Numbered from the stretch's first letter, positions 40,054 to 51,780 are shown. The stretch: 64,000 nucleotides of DNA from Glandiceps talaboti (GCF_964340395.1 NC_135562.1:20825126-20889125); one strand, 5' to 3'. Notes: a model not told the origin generated them from the sequence alone. Numbers and translations: made by a program.

Positions 40054-40241
40054 TATAATTCTGTGTCTGTCTGGAGAAATCAGTCTACAGTTATTGCTGT
40101 CAGTGTCACTGATGTTGTTGATGATTGCTATACACAATCGATATCGGTGAAATTGAACATCTGTTCCTATCTGGTTTGAAGAGAACAAATACAATGATGC
40201 TGTCATAAACACACATTACCTTGGTCCATAGCACTTGCCAT
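35246..40241 (-). CDS. Three-exon acidic/lysine-rich protein with MGLPxxF motif (TGS1 N-terminus-like)
   Basis: Exons on the minus strand are 40241-40220 (MASAMDQ plus one base), 39043-38526 and 35392-35246. The borders are AAG/GTAATG, TTTTTTTCAG, GAT/GTGAGG and TGTTTTCAG. Together they give 687 bases in frame: 228 residues plus stop. The first half is acidic ([15 protein letters not shown]). Five copies of a ten-residue [10 protein letters not shown]-type repeat follow (about 38690-38830), then KKRK, then [14 protein letters not shown], then a [13 protein letters not shown] block and a Tyr/Lys-rich tail. As I recall, an acidic MGLPxxF segment followed by lysines occurs in the N-terminus of trimethylguanosine synthase TGS1, but no methyltransferase exons are present here. 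The family link is tentative; the gene model is well supported. A probable nuclear protein. Confidence 0.7.
36215..36252 (+). repeat. G-rich tract with quadruplex pattern
   Basis: Four G-runs of three to five separated by single A residues lie just before the 58-bp array. A second G-rich run is at about 35938-35955. The spacing fits a four-tract quadruplex motif; folding is inference. Confidence 0.6.
36295..38050. repeat. 58-bp minisatellite inside an intron
   Basis: About thirty copies of a 58-bp unit ('tatcacctgttatcatccct', 'tacacctagagtagttacac', 'tctgtgttagctatgtaa') fill more than half of the ~3.1-kb second intron of the three-exon minus-strand gene. Variation is mostly TACAC/TATAC and CCC/CTC, with a two-base insertion (GTTTAATAC) in three copies, at about 36500, 36675 and 37893. 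Confidence 0.93.
38690..38830 (-). repeat. 30-bp in-frame coding repeat
   Basis: Five tandem 30-bp units inside exon 2 of the minus-strand gene encode [10 protein letters not shown] and near variants. The fourth (coding order) has an R in place of the second Q, and the fifth degenerates to DQSDLE. It is the one array here that is clearly within a spliced reading frame. Confidence 0.85.
39414..39554. mobile_element. Foldback element/hairpin with ~58-bp arms
   Basis: 39414-39472 pairs with 39497-39554. Both contain 'aacgactta', 'atccttactcttt' and 'taattaagtcta' or its inverse. The loop is about 24 bases. The arms have about 10 mismatches or gaps. It lies in intron 1 of the minus-strand gene. 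It looks like a MITE; no target duplication could be fixed. Confidence 0.7.
39860..40052. repeat. (TA)n, (CAGA)n and (GATA)n microsatellites
   Basis: An uninterrupted TA run of about 70 bases is followed by degenerate TATACA, then CAGA repeats, then about ten GATA repeats. It lies in intron 1 of the minus-strand gene, close to its first exon. Confidence 0.95.
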
Positions 40242-42300
40242 AGTTCACACGGACAATGAATGGAAAACAGTGTAAGAAAACTCTATGTTCCTGTGTGGAA
40301 CTTGAAGGGCAACACACGTAGTGTGCCAGTTCTTGCGCGGCTGTCACGCGATTCTTTGATTTCGTACTATAAATATAAGTGCTCCGAAAAAAATAAAAAC
40401 GGACACCACAGTAAAATAATTATATTCAAACAAATTTACGAGAGAGGCTACGATTTACACATTGATCGTTTCGATCGTGCTGAAACAACGCGGCGTCTCG
40501 AAAGCCCAAACACCGAGGTCAGAGTTTATCGAACAGCGCCACCAACGTTACAGTAATTCGTGTTTTTTAGTGCATTAATCGGTATTGACAACCAATTATT
40601 GCGTGAACTTAGCAAAACCATATTAAACTATAGATTTTAAGCCATAAATTATCAAAATTCAATGAGAAAGTATCGAAATCTTAAAGTCCTGACAACACCA
40701 GAAAGATCTAGAAAAGTCTCGATTCCACTTGTTGAGGGCGCTCCTCACAATCGTAACCTTTAAAATACGTGAGTTAGGCATACATGCTACATACAGTTTG
40801 TTGATAAACACACAACAGCACAGAGAACTCTTAGTGGTTCCAAGTATTTCTGCTGTGTCATACGACTCTGAAGTAACATTATTTGTTGAAGACAAACTCA
40901 GGTTTTGGTTATTCCGAATCATCGAATGTGAGTAAAATAATTTTGTTTCTATTGATATTTTGGCAATACTAAGATATCCGCTGATTGATCGTGTCGGACT
41001 CTCCTGGGATGATCATAATATCATATGAAGAAATCTAAGATTTTATCCGTTAGATTTGAGAAACTGGTGAACGGATATTTAAAATTTCACAGACACGTTT
41101 TCGTATCGTTCCCCGATTGAAATAACCATGAAAAACAGCGAAGACGAGGTGTTATGAGGTAATATAAATTGAATGGAAAGTGCTAAGTCATCATTACCCG
41201 GCTTTCGAAATTTCACTTTTTATCAACAGGGGAAACTGAAACATGTCTTGTGGAAGAAAAATCACAAGATGATTGTTAGCTTGTATTTGATTTCAATCCA
41301 TTTAGCCTTGATGAGGCAAACAAACAGTTTTAAAATACAAGTTTTACTAATTTTCACGAAAAAAATCATTTAACACATTTCTACACATTTCGACGTCATC
41401 CGGTCGTCTTGAGGTCACCCATAAGGCAATGTCCTACAATGGTTAGTTGATACAGTACGCGATGAAACCAAACCACACACAATAACTGTTCACGAATAAA
41501 AACAACTTGACACCACCAATAACTGCTGATTATGGTATCGATTATATCTTTTGTAAACAAATACTACATTCAAATTTATGTTCAAAAAGTACTAACACAT
41601 ACGCTAACACGTAGGAGGCGGTTACCATTGCTTGTGTACGTTGGTCGCATCGTCCTTTAGGTCTTCCAAATCGAAAACTTCAATAGGCACGACAGACCCC
41701 GGGAATATGGAATATAGTCTTTATAGATAGAACCGAATAAAGTACAAAATGTATAAAAATAAACCTATGTAAAAAAAATTCTAAAAAAATGTATCTAATA
41801 CGATGTAAAACGAACTGATTGTGGTTTAATAGGCGAACTTGATTCCATCGCAAATAATATAGAAATGCATTTTAAAATAAGCCAAAGAATAATAGCACAA
41901 AACAATTTGGTTCTTACGTTCACGGGACAATGTTTGTAGTGCGTACCTGATCGTGCTAGGGAGTCTTCTCGGGGGTGTGTGACTCATATCAAGGTCAATG
42001 TTTGCACATTGTTCGTGGATGTACAGCGACATGTAAACAATGGCATATCCCGCTTAACATAGGGGGTGCGTGACGTCAGAAACAGCTGTCAAAGTGTATT
42101 AGCATAGCCCGGCCAGCGGGTAATAACATGACAGTAAGACACTGCTCCGTATATCTTGGAATATGCGCCTCAAACCTAGCTTAAACAAGATTATTTTGGG
42201 GTCATTTTACACACTGTAAGAGTAGAAAATGCAGCAGGAAGACAAGATGTGATTGTTATGTATCAGAACTTGAGAGACAAGTTGGATGGAGCATAAATGG
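40242..42300. promoter_or_regulatory. Probable promoter-side region, no further gene supported
   Basis: This region lies just upstream of the start of the minus-strand gene and is richer in CpG than its surroundings, especially 40320-40560 and 40990-41700. Plus-strand frames at 40260-40556 and 40729-40935 show no domain. A minus-strand stretch at about 41710-41630 reads GSVVPIEVFDLEDLKDD followed by ATNVHKQW up to a GTAACC, and could be an exon of an unrecognised gene. Confidence 0.3.
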
Positions 42301-42311
42301 TGGATTTGAAA

Positions 42312-42360
42312 AACTAGCCGCCATAATTGTAGCCTTGATTTTGCTTGTAATAATTTGTAT
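42312..42360 (+). mobile_element. Diverged end of the TAGCTGCAATAATTGTAGC element family
   Basis: TAGCCGCCATAATTGTAGCC followed by TTGATTTTG resembles the left end of the complete element at 4402 and the fragment at 3404. I found no matching right end nearby. Confidence 0.4.
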
Positions 42361-42679
42361 TTGTCTTTCACTTTATTTGTTTTTCTTTAACTTAAATATT
42401 TTACTTTTAACATTATATTTTCTGTCGAGATTTGCTTAAAAAGAAATCAAATATTGGGAGTATATTGATCATTTTAACAGAACTGTTTCAAAAATGGTTT
42501 AGTTGCTATGACTACAGCTTCAAAAACAATATGCAGTAGTTTCATTATAAGAAGATGACATTTTATGTTTATTGCAAATCAAATCAAGCCCAATCTTAAA
42601 TGTTGTTGTTTTTTTTCATGGTGCTTTAATTGCTTCCTTTTGTTTCAATTGCTTTGCTTTTGACTCAAGAAATAATGCA

Positions 42680-43020
42680 TGAGTCAATGTCAACCCCCAC
42701 CCACCCCACCTCGAGGCATAGTGGGGGATTTGGAGATTAGTCTTATAAAATTTGTCAAATGCCCCACCCCCTGGGGCAAGACATTCTGGAAAATCCCCAC
42801 CTAAAACAAGTAAAACTCCCAACATTTCCCCCACCCCAATGGGTGGGGCATTCAAAAATTCTGACTGACACACAACCACTCTTTTACGTTCGTGAAAATG
42901 ACTAGGGAGGTCAATATGAGGCAATTGCCCCACCCCCTCGGGCATTGTTTCATGGCAAACACGGTCTAATCCCCACATTTGTCCTGTATCGCCCGAGGTG
43001 GGGTCCCTCGGGCATTACAT
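42680..43020. repeat. C/G-rich dispersed-repeat-like segment
   Basis: A run of 'gccccacccc', 'ctggggcaag' and 'cccgaggtgggg' phrases stands out from the AT-rich neighbourhood and contains partial palindromes (for example 42989-43014). The 120-codon minus-strand frame here is judged an artefact of the composition. It lies just upstream of the glutathionyl-hydroquinone reductase gene. Confidence 0.45.
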
Positions 43021-43131
43021 TGACTTGTGCATAAATAAACTGCCATTCTAGATGGTAACTATAATTTCCCTGTTTGTTTATGTGACACTATAGTATATAT
43101 CTGAAGAAGTAGTGACATTATTTAGCATAAA

Positions 43132-46100
43132 ATGGCATCAAGAAAGGACAAACCTGTTAACGTTAGCAGAGGAGAGGCCATGGCAAGAATGAAGAAAGGT
43201 GAATTTGTTAGAGGACCAACGGCATTTCATGATTATGTCACAGGTAAGTATTGATATTCAAATAATATATCATGTTCCCATGACAACTGATCAATGTGAT
43301 CTGGTTTTAGTATGATTCTTATGAATGCTGGTGTATATGAAAATAAGAGATGGGGATACAGTTGTATAATAAATATCATCGACATCCAAGTCATCACAAC
43401 AAAAGGAGACAACATGGTATTAAATAGGATATAAGAATCTCAGCGATCACCCATATCATTATATATATATACTTTACAGCTCAAGCAGCCTTTCTAAATA
43501 GTGAATAACTACCCCACTAAATAGTAGTGGTCTGAGATTTGCCTGATGTCAGTTTGGTGTTAACATAGAGCTGATGCTGGCCCCTTCGACTGCCTAAATA
43601 ATCACACTGTGATACACATGCTGGTGAGATGTTAATGGCTGCTTATGGACATCAAACCTTTCATTGGACAACATGATAAATAGCCTTTGATAATTTGTCA
43701 GAGTATCATACAAAAATCAACTTATAGGAGCATTTACAAATGCATTATAAATACTGCTCAATGTTAATCTGTGTGATGAATTATTTTCACAGCTGATGGA
43801 TCAAGTGGCTTTAAGGCAGAGAAGAATCGTTATCATTTGTATATATCCTTAGCCTGTCCATGGGCACATCGTACTCTGATTGTGAGAAAACTAAAAGGTC
43901 TTGAAGACGTCATATCAACCACTTGTGTTGATTGGTTATTGACTCATGGCGGTTGGAATTTTACAGACAAGGTAAAAAGTTAAACTTAAATTTATTTATG
44001 AACTTAAGTGAGTAAATCAAGTGAAAGTGCTAACTCAAGATTAAGTAGCCCATGCACTCATACATCATAGATCAGTTATTATATGTTTATCTAGGATATC
44101 ACATATTTTATGAATATAGAACTGCACTGTACATTCTTTGACATGATTTGGAGTACTACATGCAATACTCATTGGCATAGTACAAGATAATGTGTTTAAG
44201 CATAGTACACTGTCATATGTGCAAGAAATCACTGGTATATAAATGTTACACTACCAAATGAGAAAGACTACAGTGTTTGAATAAATAGACTACACAATTT
44301 ATTTACAGCTCATACAGTGTTTTTGTAATTACACAAATAAGGCAAACACCTGATATGTTTAGAGTTAATCTCACTGTGAACACAAATAAACGGATTTGTG
44401 TTTGAATCTTCCTTGTTTCATCTGACAGTGATGTTGAGTTGTGTTCACTGTAGTGAGATCAAATGTATCATTTTATATGCATGCACACTATCAATGTCTG
44501 TATTTTGTATTTTGTTGGGACAAAAAACCTTGTGTGAGATGTATAAATCCCCCATTGTACTCTACAGTCACTCTGTTTTGGTAGTAACTTATTGTACTCT
44601 ACAGTCACTCTGTTTTGGTAGCAACTTATTAGTATTCCCATCATTCAATATCTATCTACATATAGAACTGCTTTAATTTAAGGGTACATACTAAAATGTA
44701 AGGTCATTATTTGATGTCAAAATTAGTTGGAGATAGTTAAAGGATGGCATTATTAAGCATAAATTTGATAGTTACATCATAGACGTTGGAGGTGAAACCA
44801 ATGCATGTAAATTACACTGCAGTTATTGACTCATGTCTCTCGTTACTATTGCGATATACATGTACAGTATAGACTCTAGCATTTGGTATGTAAAGTATAT
44901 GTATAGACCCTACATGAGTGCATGGTTGAAGTACATTTGATATATGAACTTAATTTCTACCGCTAATTCTAATCAATCACATGAATCTATCAATCCATGC
45001 ATGTGTACAGCCTTTAGTTAATGATGTTTATTTGATCTCTGTTATAGAAACCTAAGTGTACTAAGGATCCTCTGTTTAATGCCACTTATCTTAGTGAAAT
45101 TTATTTCAAAGCTGATCCTGGTAAGTTTATCGCAATTTCATTCCTCAAATATTGTTCATTGTGCTATTGACTTATCTTTACACAGTCTACACTAGACAAC
45201 TCCATTTACAAAAAATAGAAATAAAATTTTTATATATTAAGTGAGTGGTAACATTTTGAAATGCAAGAATTATATTAAATAAAAGAAAATCCACTTTGTG
45301 ACTATAAACATTTCTATTAGAATAACTGATTCTGGAATTAATTTCTTCCATTCACATCAGCCAACTTACGAGACTTCTCAAAATGCCATTATTGCTATGA
45401 GTTCTAGTTAGAAGTTTTCACTTATGATATACTTACTTTCTTCAGGTTATTGGAGTATCACAGTGGTTATTTTTATAGTTTATTTTCTTCCAAATAAACC
45501 CCCCAAATGTTAAGACTTTTGAAATGTTCATTAATCTTAAAGTTACCATATGGATGAGGATTGGGGTATTTATTTTGGATTTTTATTGTGGCTTCCTGCT
45601 TGAAAAATCAATTTGGAACAACATTGACAAAGTCTGCCTTTGTAACTGAATACATCACAAAAAGCTAAAAAACCGTATACAAAGTTTGGTATTATATGTA
45701 CAATAACAAACCTTTTACACATTTATTAATCTTCTGCAATTTATTGAGTTACAAACAAGGACTTGGCATATATTGTTTCACATTCATTTTTCAAGTAGGA
45801 AGCCATTTTAAAATTGTTGTGTAAATTGAAAATCCAAAATAATTACCCCAATCCTGATCCCAATGGCCACTTTAACCTCATTAACTTTTCAATCATAATG
45901 ATAAAACTAAATATGTACATACATATACCTTATTCAGGTTACTAGAGTAGATATACACACTTACAATAATGGAGCATTGTAAATTTATTTATTTCCAAAT
46001 CAGTGCATTCTAAAATATATTTATAAACCTAGTTGACTTATCATTTATGGTGATAAAAAGTAAATATGTATTTGTACAAATGTTTCATTTTATTTGGATT

Positions 46101-49100
46101 AGTTATCCACTCTCTAAGAATGTGTCATTCTAACTTCATATATATATCCAATCTGTTCTTATTTCTGAAGAATAAATCATACTAAACCATGGTAATAAAA
46201 GTTATTTATATTATTTTTCAGGTTATTGGGGAGGTTATACTGTTCCAGTGTTGTTTGACAAGAAAACTAACACAATTGTCAATAATGAATCCAGTGAAAT
46301 CATCAGGATGTTAAATACTGAGTTTAATGCATTCTGTAAAACTGAAAAACAGAAGAAATTAGATCTGTATCCTGAACATTTGAGAGAGAAGATTGATGAA
46401 GTGAATGATTGGATTTATCCGTAAGTATTTCATCCTGTAATATTTGCAAGATAGAAAAGAGTCATTGAGTCATTTCTTGGAAAGATGTAAATATGGTCCT
46501 ATTGGACTACATGCTAGTATTGATTCCATACAGTGTCACATATTCTGCTTTGCATGCACAACTCAGGGGATGATAGTCACCTGATGGTAATAAGTAATGC
46601 ATGCATAACTCAGGATAATTGTCATCTGCCAGTATGGATGCACTATCCAGGGGGGATGGTTGTCACCTGACTGTGCCCAAGGAAAACTTTCTGTATACCA
46701 TTGATGTCCTCTGAAAGTACTCACGAGAGGTCAACATGCCCTTCCATTATTTCATGATGATATTAATAGTTGAAATGCAATAAAGACAAAACAAGGCTAA
46801 ATGTAACTATACACATACAGTGTCCTCTCACACAATATATTTTGGAACTAGTAAATCAACTTTAGTTCAAGATGATTAAATGCCAGTACAAGCTGCAACT
46901 GAAGATATTTTAAACATTTACTTAGACATAATGACTTACTTGTAGTATCGTACACCCTGAAAAATGTGTGTATGCTATGATGATGACTATACATATATAA
47001 TATGGTACAATAAGTCCAATCCAATTTATTTTAGGGTCCGTACCCAAAAATCAGCTCCTCGATGCAATCATGATTTTGTCCTATTACTTAGTCTGGATCA
47101 AATTGACCGCTAATTAACCTGACAAAATTATTGATATTTTAACAATTTTCAGTGAATATATTGTTGGTTGTCAGATCAAAATAATAATACTACTGTTATA
47201 CCTCGTGCAGCTTTAATAGAGATTCTCATTTTTCTTTGTAAGGTATCAAAACAGTAAACAACTGGAAAAGAGGTCTTTCTGCAGTTTTATAAAATTATGA
47301 TTTCTTTAGGTGGTTGTGACTTTGAGTGAAATAAATATCAGTTATGATGCTCTGCACTTGACCTTTTAACCTATTTACCAATCAACTGTAGATTGGGTAT
47401 ATAATATGATAATATTACTACCGATATATACTTGTGGTAAATTATATGATAATAACTATAATCTGTCTAAATGTCTTTACAAGGTATGTTAATAATGGAG
47501 TGTACCGTAGTGGTTTTGCTAGAAGCCAAGAGGCCTATGATGATGCTGTTACAACACTGTTTAAACACCTAGACAAGGTATGGTTTCACTTTAGATTTAT
47601 TATTACTGTATGTACAAACATTTTAGCAGAGAGAGACAAGGTATGGTTTCACTTTAGATCTATTATTACTGTATGTACAAACATTTTAGCAGAGAGAGAC
47701 AAGGTATGGTTTCACTTTAGATCTATTATTACTGTATGTACAAACGTTTTAGCAGAGAGAGACAATTTTGGATTGTTTTTGCAAAGGTGCTAGAACCCCA
47801 GTAATATCAAAAGAAAACCAAAAATAATTTGGCATAGATTTCCATGTCAGATAATGTCAAGCACTTATAAGGTTCATTCTGATTGGTCAGATAATGTCAA
47901 GCACTTATAAGGTTTATTCTGATTGGTTAGAAAAGAAAGGAAACAAGCACATCTATTGGCTGTATTGTTAATGAGCGATAGGTATGATATGCATGTTTTC
48001 CAATCAGTGGCAACCTTGGAATAGCTTCACATCACCCCTAGCCAATCAGTGGCAACCTTGTAATAGCTTCACATCACCCCTTGCCAATCAGTGGCAACCA
48101 TGTAATATTAGCTTCACATCACCCCTTGCCAATCAGTGGCAACCATGTAATAGCTTCACATCACCCCTAGCCAATCAGTGGCAACCATGTAATAGCTTCA
48201 CATCACCCCTAGCCAATCAGTGGAAACCTTGTAATAGCTTCACATCGCCCTTACACCTTACCATAATTTCTGTAAGAACCCCACAAAAACACATGTAAAA
48301 CTACATGTACTTGACATGTACGTGTGCCCTAAGTGTGCAAATTTATTTTTGGTAGATCAATGATGAGTGACACTTTTGCAAACAAACTGAAGAATTGCAA
48401 TATTTAATACAGGAGCATGCTTTTATTGTATGTGAAATGTAACCAATAATGATGCTAATGCGTCTCCAGGCATGTGTATTCATGCAATATTAAATCACTC
48501 ATGACAAATATGGTTCCATTGGTGGAATTATGTAGAAGAGCGCCACCAATGGCATAAGTGTGAACAGATTGTAACACTATTTGGAATTCTTTCAGGTTGA
48601 AGAAATTTTATCCAAGAGTCGTTATTTGACTGGTAATACACTGACAGAAGCCGACATCAGATTGTTTCCAACATTAGTGAGATTTGATACTGTCTATGTG
48701 GGACATTTTAAGGTAAGCAGATCACAGGTTGAATTCATACAATATAAGGGTATTGTAGTTTTGTCTTTGTATTGTATTCTCTACCTATAATGCCACCACA
48801 ATTCTGGTCTGAGGTGGAACCCACTGCCAACCACTGTTTGCTCACCAAGTATTGAGACTTTCAAGTCAAGACTAAAGACACACCTTTTTGAGAGAGTTTA
48901 TTTGAACTGTATTTATTGTAAAGCACCAGTGAGTATCACTTGATGGATACTAGGTACTATATAGATCTATCATCATTAGCTAACCGAAGCTAATTACTTT
49001 TATTATAACAATTCAGAATTCAAACTTTATAGTTATATAAAGTTATATACATAAACGTACATACTTTATATACATAAACGATTCAATGACACAATTTTGT

Positions 49101-49924
49101 CTATGTACAAATTAAAGACACTTATATTAACCTTTTTGAAATAATGCAGTCCATATTCTAAATGTCTTTTATTCTTTCCCTTTCATATCTGCAGTGTAAC
49201 AAGAAACGCGTTGTAGATTATCCAAACATTTGGGGATTTGTACGTGATCTTTACCAGATGGTTGGTGTAGCAGAAACCTGTGACCAGGAACACATGCAAA
49301 AACATTACCAGGTTTGTGAATTTCATTGCATGTCAATATTATTGCTTATCAATCAGCTGATTTGCATGCAAAATTATAGTTTATCTGACCAGAATATAAA
49401 TATATAGCTTGTTTATTTTTGTACTAATTTGCATATCACTGAAATCATTTGCATAACTTATAAATTACCTCTTGTACATGTATATTGTGATTGGCCTATC
49501 AACTGGGTCTCACCAGTATCAGTTTTCTCAATTCTCTGATTATTCAAATTAGTCCTAAAACGGATACATATATTGGTTTACTTTATTCAAACTTTGAAAT
49601 TTGGAATTAAATTCTGTTGAGTAAAAACATGCTCTCATGATGACTTCACGGATGGTAAACAATAATTTCATTTTTTGAGAATAATAAAATCAGGTCATGC
49701 TATCCTGATAAATATGTGCAGCATAGTATGTGATGTATTATTACACAACTATGAAGTAATATGGAATTTGAACCTGTCTCTTGTACACCGATAGCCCATT
49801 CATTACAATATTTGTATTCATTTTACAGCAAAGTCATTCAAGTATAAATCCATATGGAATTGTTGCCATTGGTCCAGATGTTGATTTTGATGCACCACAC
49901 GATAGGGATAGATTTAGCAAATGA
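43132..49924 (+). CDS. ECM4: Glutathionyl-hydroquinone reductase (Xi-class GST), eight coding exons
   Basis: The coding exons are 43132-43243, 43793-43971, 45048-45120, 46222-46420, 47484-47577, 48596-48712, 49195-49311 and 49829-49924. All have AG/GT borders and matching phases, and the total of 987 bases gives 328 residues. The start is the first ATG in a good context (aaaATGG). The protein has the family hallmarks: an N-terminal thioredoxin-like half with [10 protein letters not shown] (Cys59 is the expected catalytic residue), [23 protein letters not shown], then the helical half with [21 protein letters not shown] and YVGHFKCNKKR. The family reduces glutathionyl-hydroquinones to hydroquinones using glutathione. 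Members are well known from bacteria, fungi and plants, and are not typical of vertebrates. The length is normal and no residue appears lost, so it is probably functional. Confidence 0.93.
45537..45875. mobile_element. TTAA-flanked MITE, copy 1 (in intron 3)
   Basis: Terminal inverted repeats begin AGTTACCATATGGATGAGG and end CCTGATCCCAATGGCCACT, imperfect complements. Inside them, GGATTGGGGTATTTATTTT faces AAAATAATTACCCCAATCC. TTAA is present at both borders (45537-45540 and 45872-45875). The body is about 331 bp with no transposase. TTAA duplications are typical of piggyBac-type and some other elements; the superfamily is not settled. Confidence 0.8.
47573..47766 (+). repeat. 63-bp triplication across the exon 5 donor
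   Basis: The sequence from 'agacaag' at the end of exon 5 through 'gtatggtttcactttag' and on to 'ttttagcagag' is present three times. Donors AAG/GTATGG fall at 47578, 47641 and 47704. The period is 21 codons and each unit is open in the exon 5 frame, so use of the second or third donor would insert 21 or 42 residues without a frameshift. Confidence 0.85.
47995..48255. repeat. 42-bp tandem array in intron 5
   Basis: Six copies of a unit containing 'ccaatcagtggcaacc', 'ttgtaatagcttcaca' and 'tcacccctag'. One copy has a three-base insertion. The plus-strand 104-codon frame is due to the multiple-of-three period. CCAAT-box-like motifs recur, but their location in an intron gives no reason to assign a function. 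Confidence 0.9.
48797..48990 (+). pseudogene. 3' end of a non-LTR retrotransposon (ORF2 C-terminus)
   Basis: From 48800 a frame reads [13 protein letters not shown], then [18 protein letters not shown], to a TGA at 48941. The W-N-x-L-P ... S-x-x-x-F-K-x-x-L-K-T-H-L-F pattern is typical of the last residues of CR1/L2/jockey-like LINE ORF2 proteins. The following bases ('tggatactaggtactatata') resemble the tail shared by such LINEs. It sits in intron 6 of the hydroquinone reductase gene, 5'-truncated as LINE insertions usually are. Confidence 0.7.
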
Positions 49925-50057
49925 CCAAGAGGTAAGTACTTACCCACAGTTCTGTGTTCCTATGATTTTGGTAGAATGTTATGGTCTTAGGGTAGATTTC
50001 AAGAGATTTTGGGATGATTATTATTATGTAAATTTGTTGTCATGTTTTCTAGGAGTT

Positions 50058-50105
<48 letters not shown>

Positions 50106-50680
50106 ATATCTGTATTAAGGTTGATACAAAAAATCCAGTATTGGTGTTTTGCAGTCAAGGCATCTTAAAAATACAATCTATAAGTTTTACTTGATATCTC
50201 AATATCACATATTATGTAATAAAGTTCCATCAATTGACTAAATATTGAAAAGTTACTGAAGCTATTTTGCTACCAGCATTTTTTCATATTTTTATTTGAT
50301 ACCATTCTTTAAATCACAGTTTAAATTAGAGAGTGTCTATCTTTCCTATTACAGGTACTGGAGAATCTTTGACTGGGAGTGAAAGAGATCCTTCTTCTTC
50401 TATCTGTGCACTTGTTTGATGAATGATTTGAGGGACAGCAGAAGACTAACAATGACTTGTGTGCTTGTATCTGGATACATGTAGATGAAAGTGAAGATAA
50501 TGCAGTGTTAATGCACCTAAAATGAGGTTTTATAACAGAACATTTAGTGTAACATAATCTATTATCGCATAAATTTATACGCGATACCATCTATATTGTA
50601 TAAAGAATTTAACAGACAAAACACGGATGAGATATCACTACATTTACTGGATTTGAAATAAATATCTTATTCTAAATTAT
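49925..50680 (+). other. 3'UTR of the hydroquinone reductase gene, with an intron
   Basis: After the TGA, the last coding exon continues seven bases to a donor (AAGAG/GTAAGT at 49932). An acceptor ending ATTACAG precedes a likely noncoding exon from 50356, and AATAAA occurs near 50658-50663. The intron holds a (CA)n run at 50062-50101. Because the junction is so near the stop it should not trigger nonsense-mediated decay. Confidence 0.6.
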
Positions 50681-50689
50681 CACATCGTA

Positions 50690-51780
50690 TCATAAAACAG
50701 CATTTGTTTCCACCCCACCTGAATATATGTTACAAATTCAATGAAACACTTTAAATTATATAATTTATGCATAATGTAGTGTGCTGACTATTTGTATTGG
50801 CTAGGGTATGTGGGTGGCAGACAAAAGATAATGCCTTATATGGGCATGAGATTAATACAGTTTTAACCTAATATGGGCATCAGGGAAAGGATAACCCCCA
50901 TATTGGGCTAAGAATTTAATAGTTTTAACCTAATATGGGCATCAGGGAAAGGATAACCCATATATGGCCATGAGATTAATGAAGTTCAAATTATTATGGC
51001 CTTAAAAAATGACTTCATATTTGGCACTTTTCTAAGCAGTAAGTTGAACCTAGGTTTATATTTGATATATTAAGCATTTCTTGCCGTAACATGCGTAAGT
51101 TGTATGTAAATTTTCACTTTGTATTTTGTGGTATGTCAGTGGATACTGTATGTAATTTTCACTTTGTATTTTGAGGTATGTGAGTGGATACTGTATGTAA
51201 TTTTCACTTTGTATTTTGTGGTATGTCAGTGGACACTATGGATTATTATTCATGTTTATGACTGTAACTATGTGAAATAATATGGAATAAAATCCTACCA
51301 CTTGTAGTGGTAATTACTCAAAGTAACATGTTGTATTTTAGACTCTCATTGTCTGGTGTTAAAATGGCCTTTTCAAGTCATGTGAAAATTTAACTTTGAA
51401 GAAAATCTTAAAATGTGAAAGAGTATGAGCAGGGATGAGCAAAGCCTGTGGTCTTATATCTGGGAAGCACTGATTTGTTGCCATAATTAATCAATTAGAC
51501 CTCAGAAAAATACAAATAGACCAGGAGACCATAACAATCAAACTCTGTTCCACACACCAGTGCAGACTCGTGAGAAATTTACAATAACAATGTATGAACA
51601 CTGTAAGATATCCACTATAAGTGAAGTAACTATAACAATGGCATGTTGGTTAACACACAATATTTAATGATACCAATTTGGATACATGTTCTGATTTTTT
51701 GTTACCATAAATATAAATTAATGTTCAAAAGAATCTCCTAGGACACAACGACCATCAAATCTGACTGTAGGGCCACTAGA
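50690..51780. other. Intergenic with two short degenerate tandem repeats
   Basis: At 50820-50990 the phrase 'taatatgggcatcagggaaa' is repeated within a ~75-bp unit. At about 51093-51240 a 45-bp unit ('tatgtaattttcactttgta' plus 'ttttgtggtatgtcagtgg') occurs three times. No gene is seen. Confidence 0.6.

Noticed and set aside
39829-40212. 127-codon Ile/Tyr-rich frame
   Set aside because: Product of TA and GATA microsatellites.
40260-40556. 98-codon plus-strand frame next to the start of the minus-strand gene
   Set aside because: No domain, no splice support, and it sits in the probable promoter region.
42616-42978. 120-codon minus-strand frame
   Set aside because: It lies in C/G-rich repeat-like sequence with no domain, splice context or start context.
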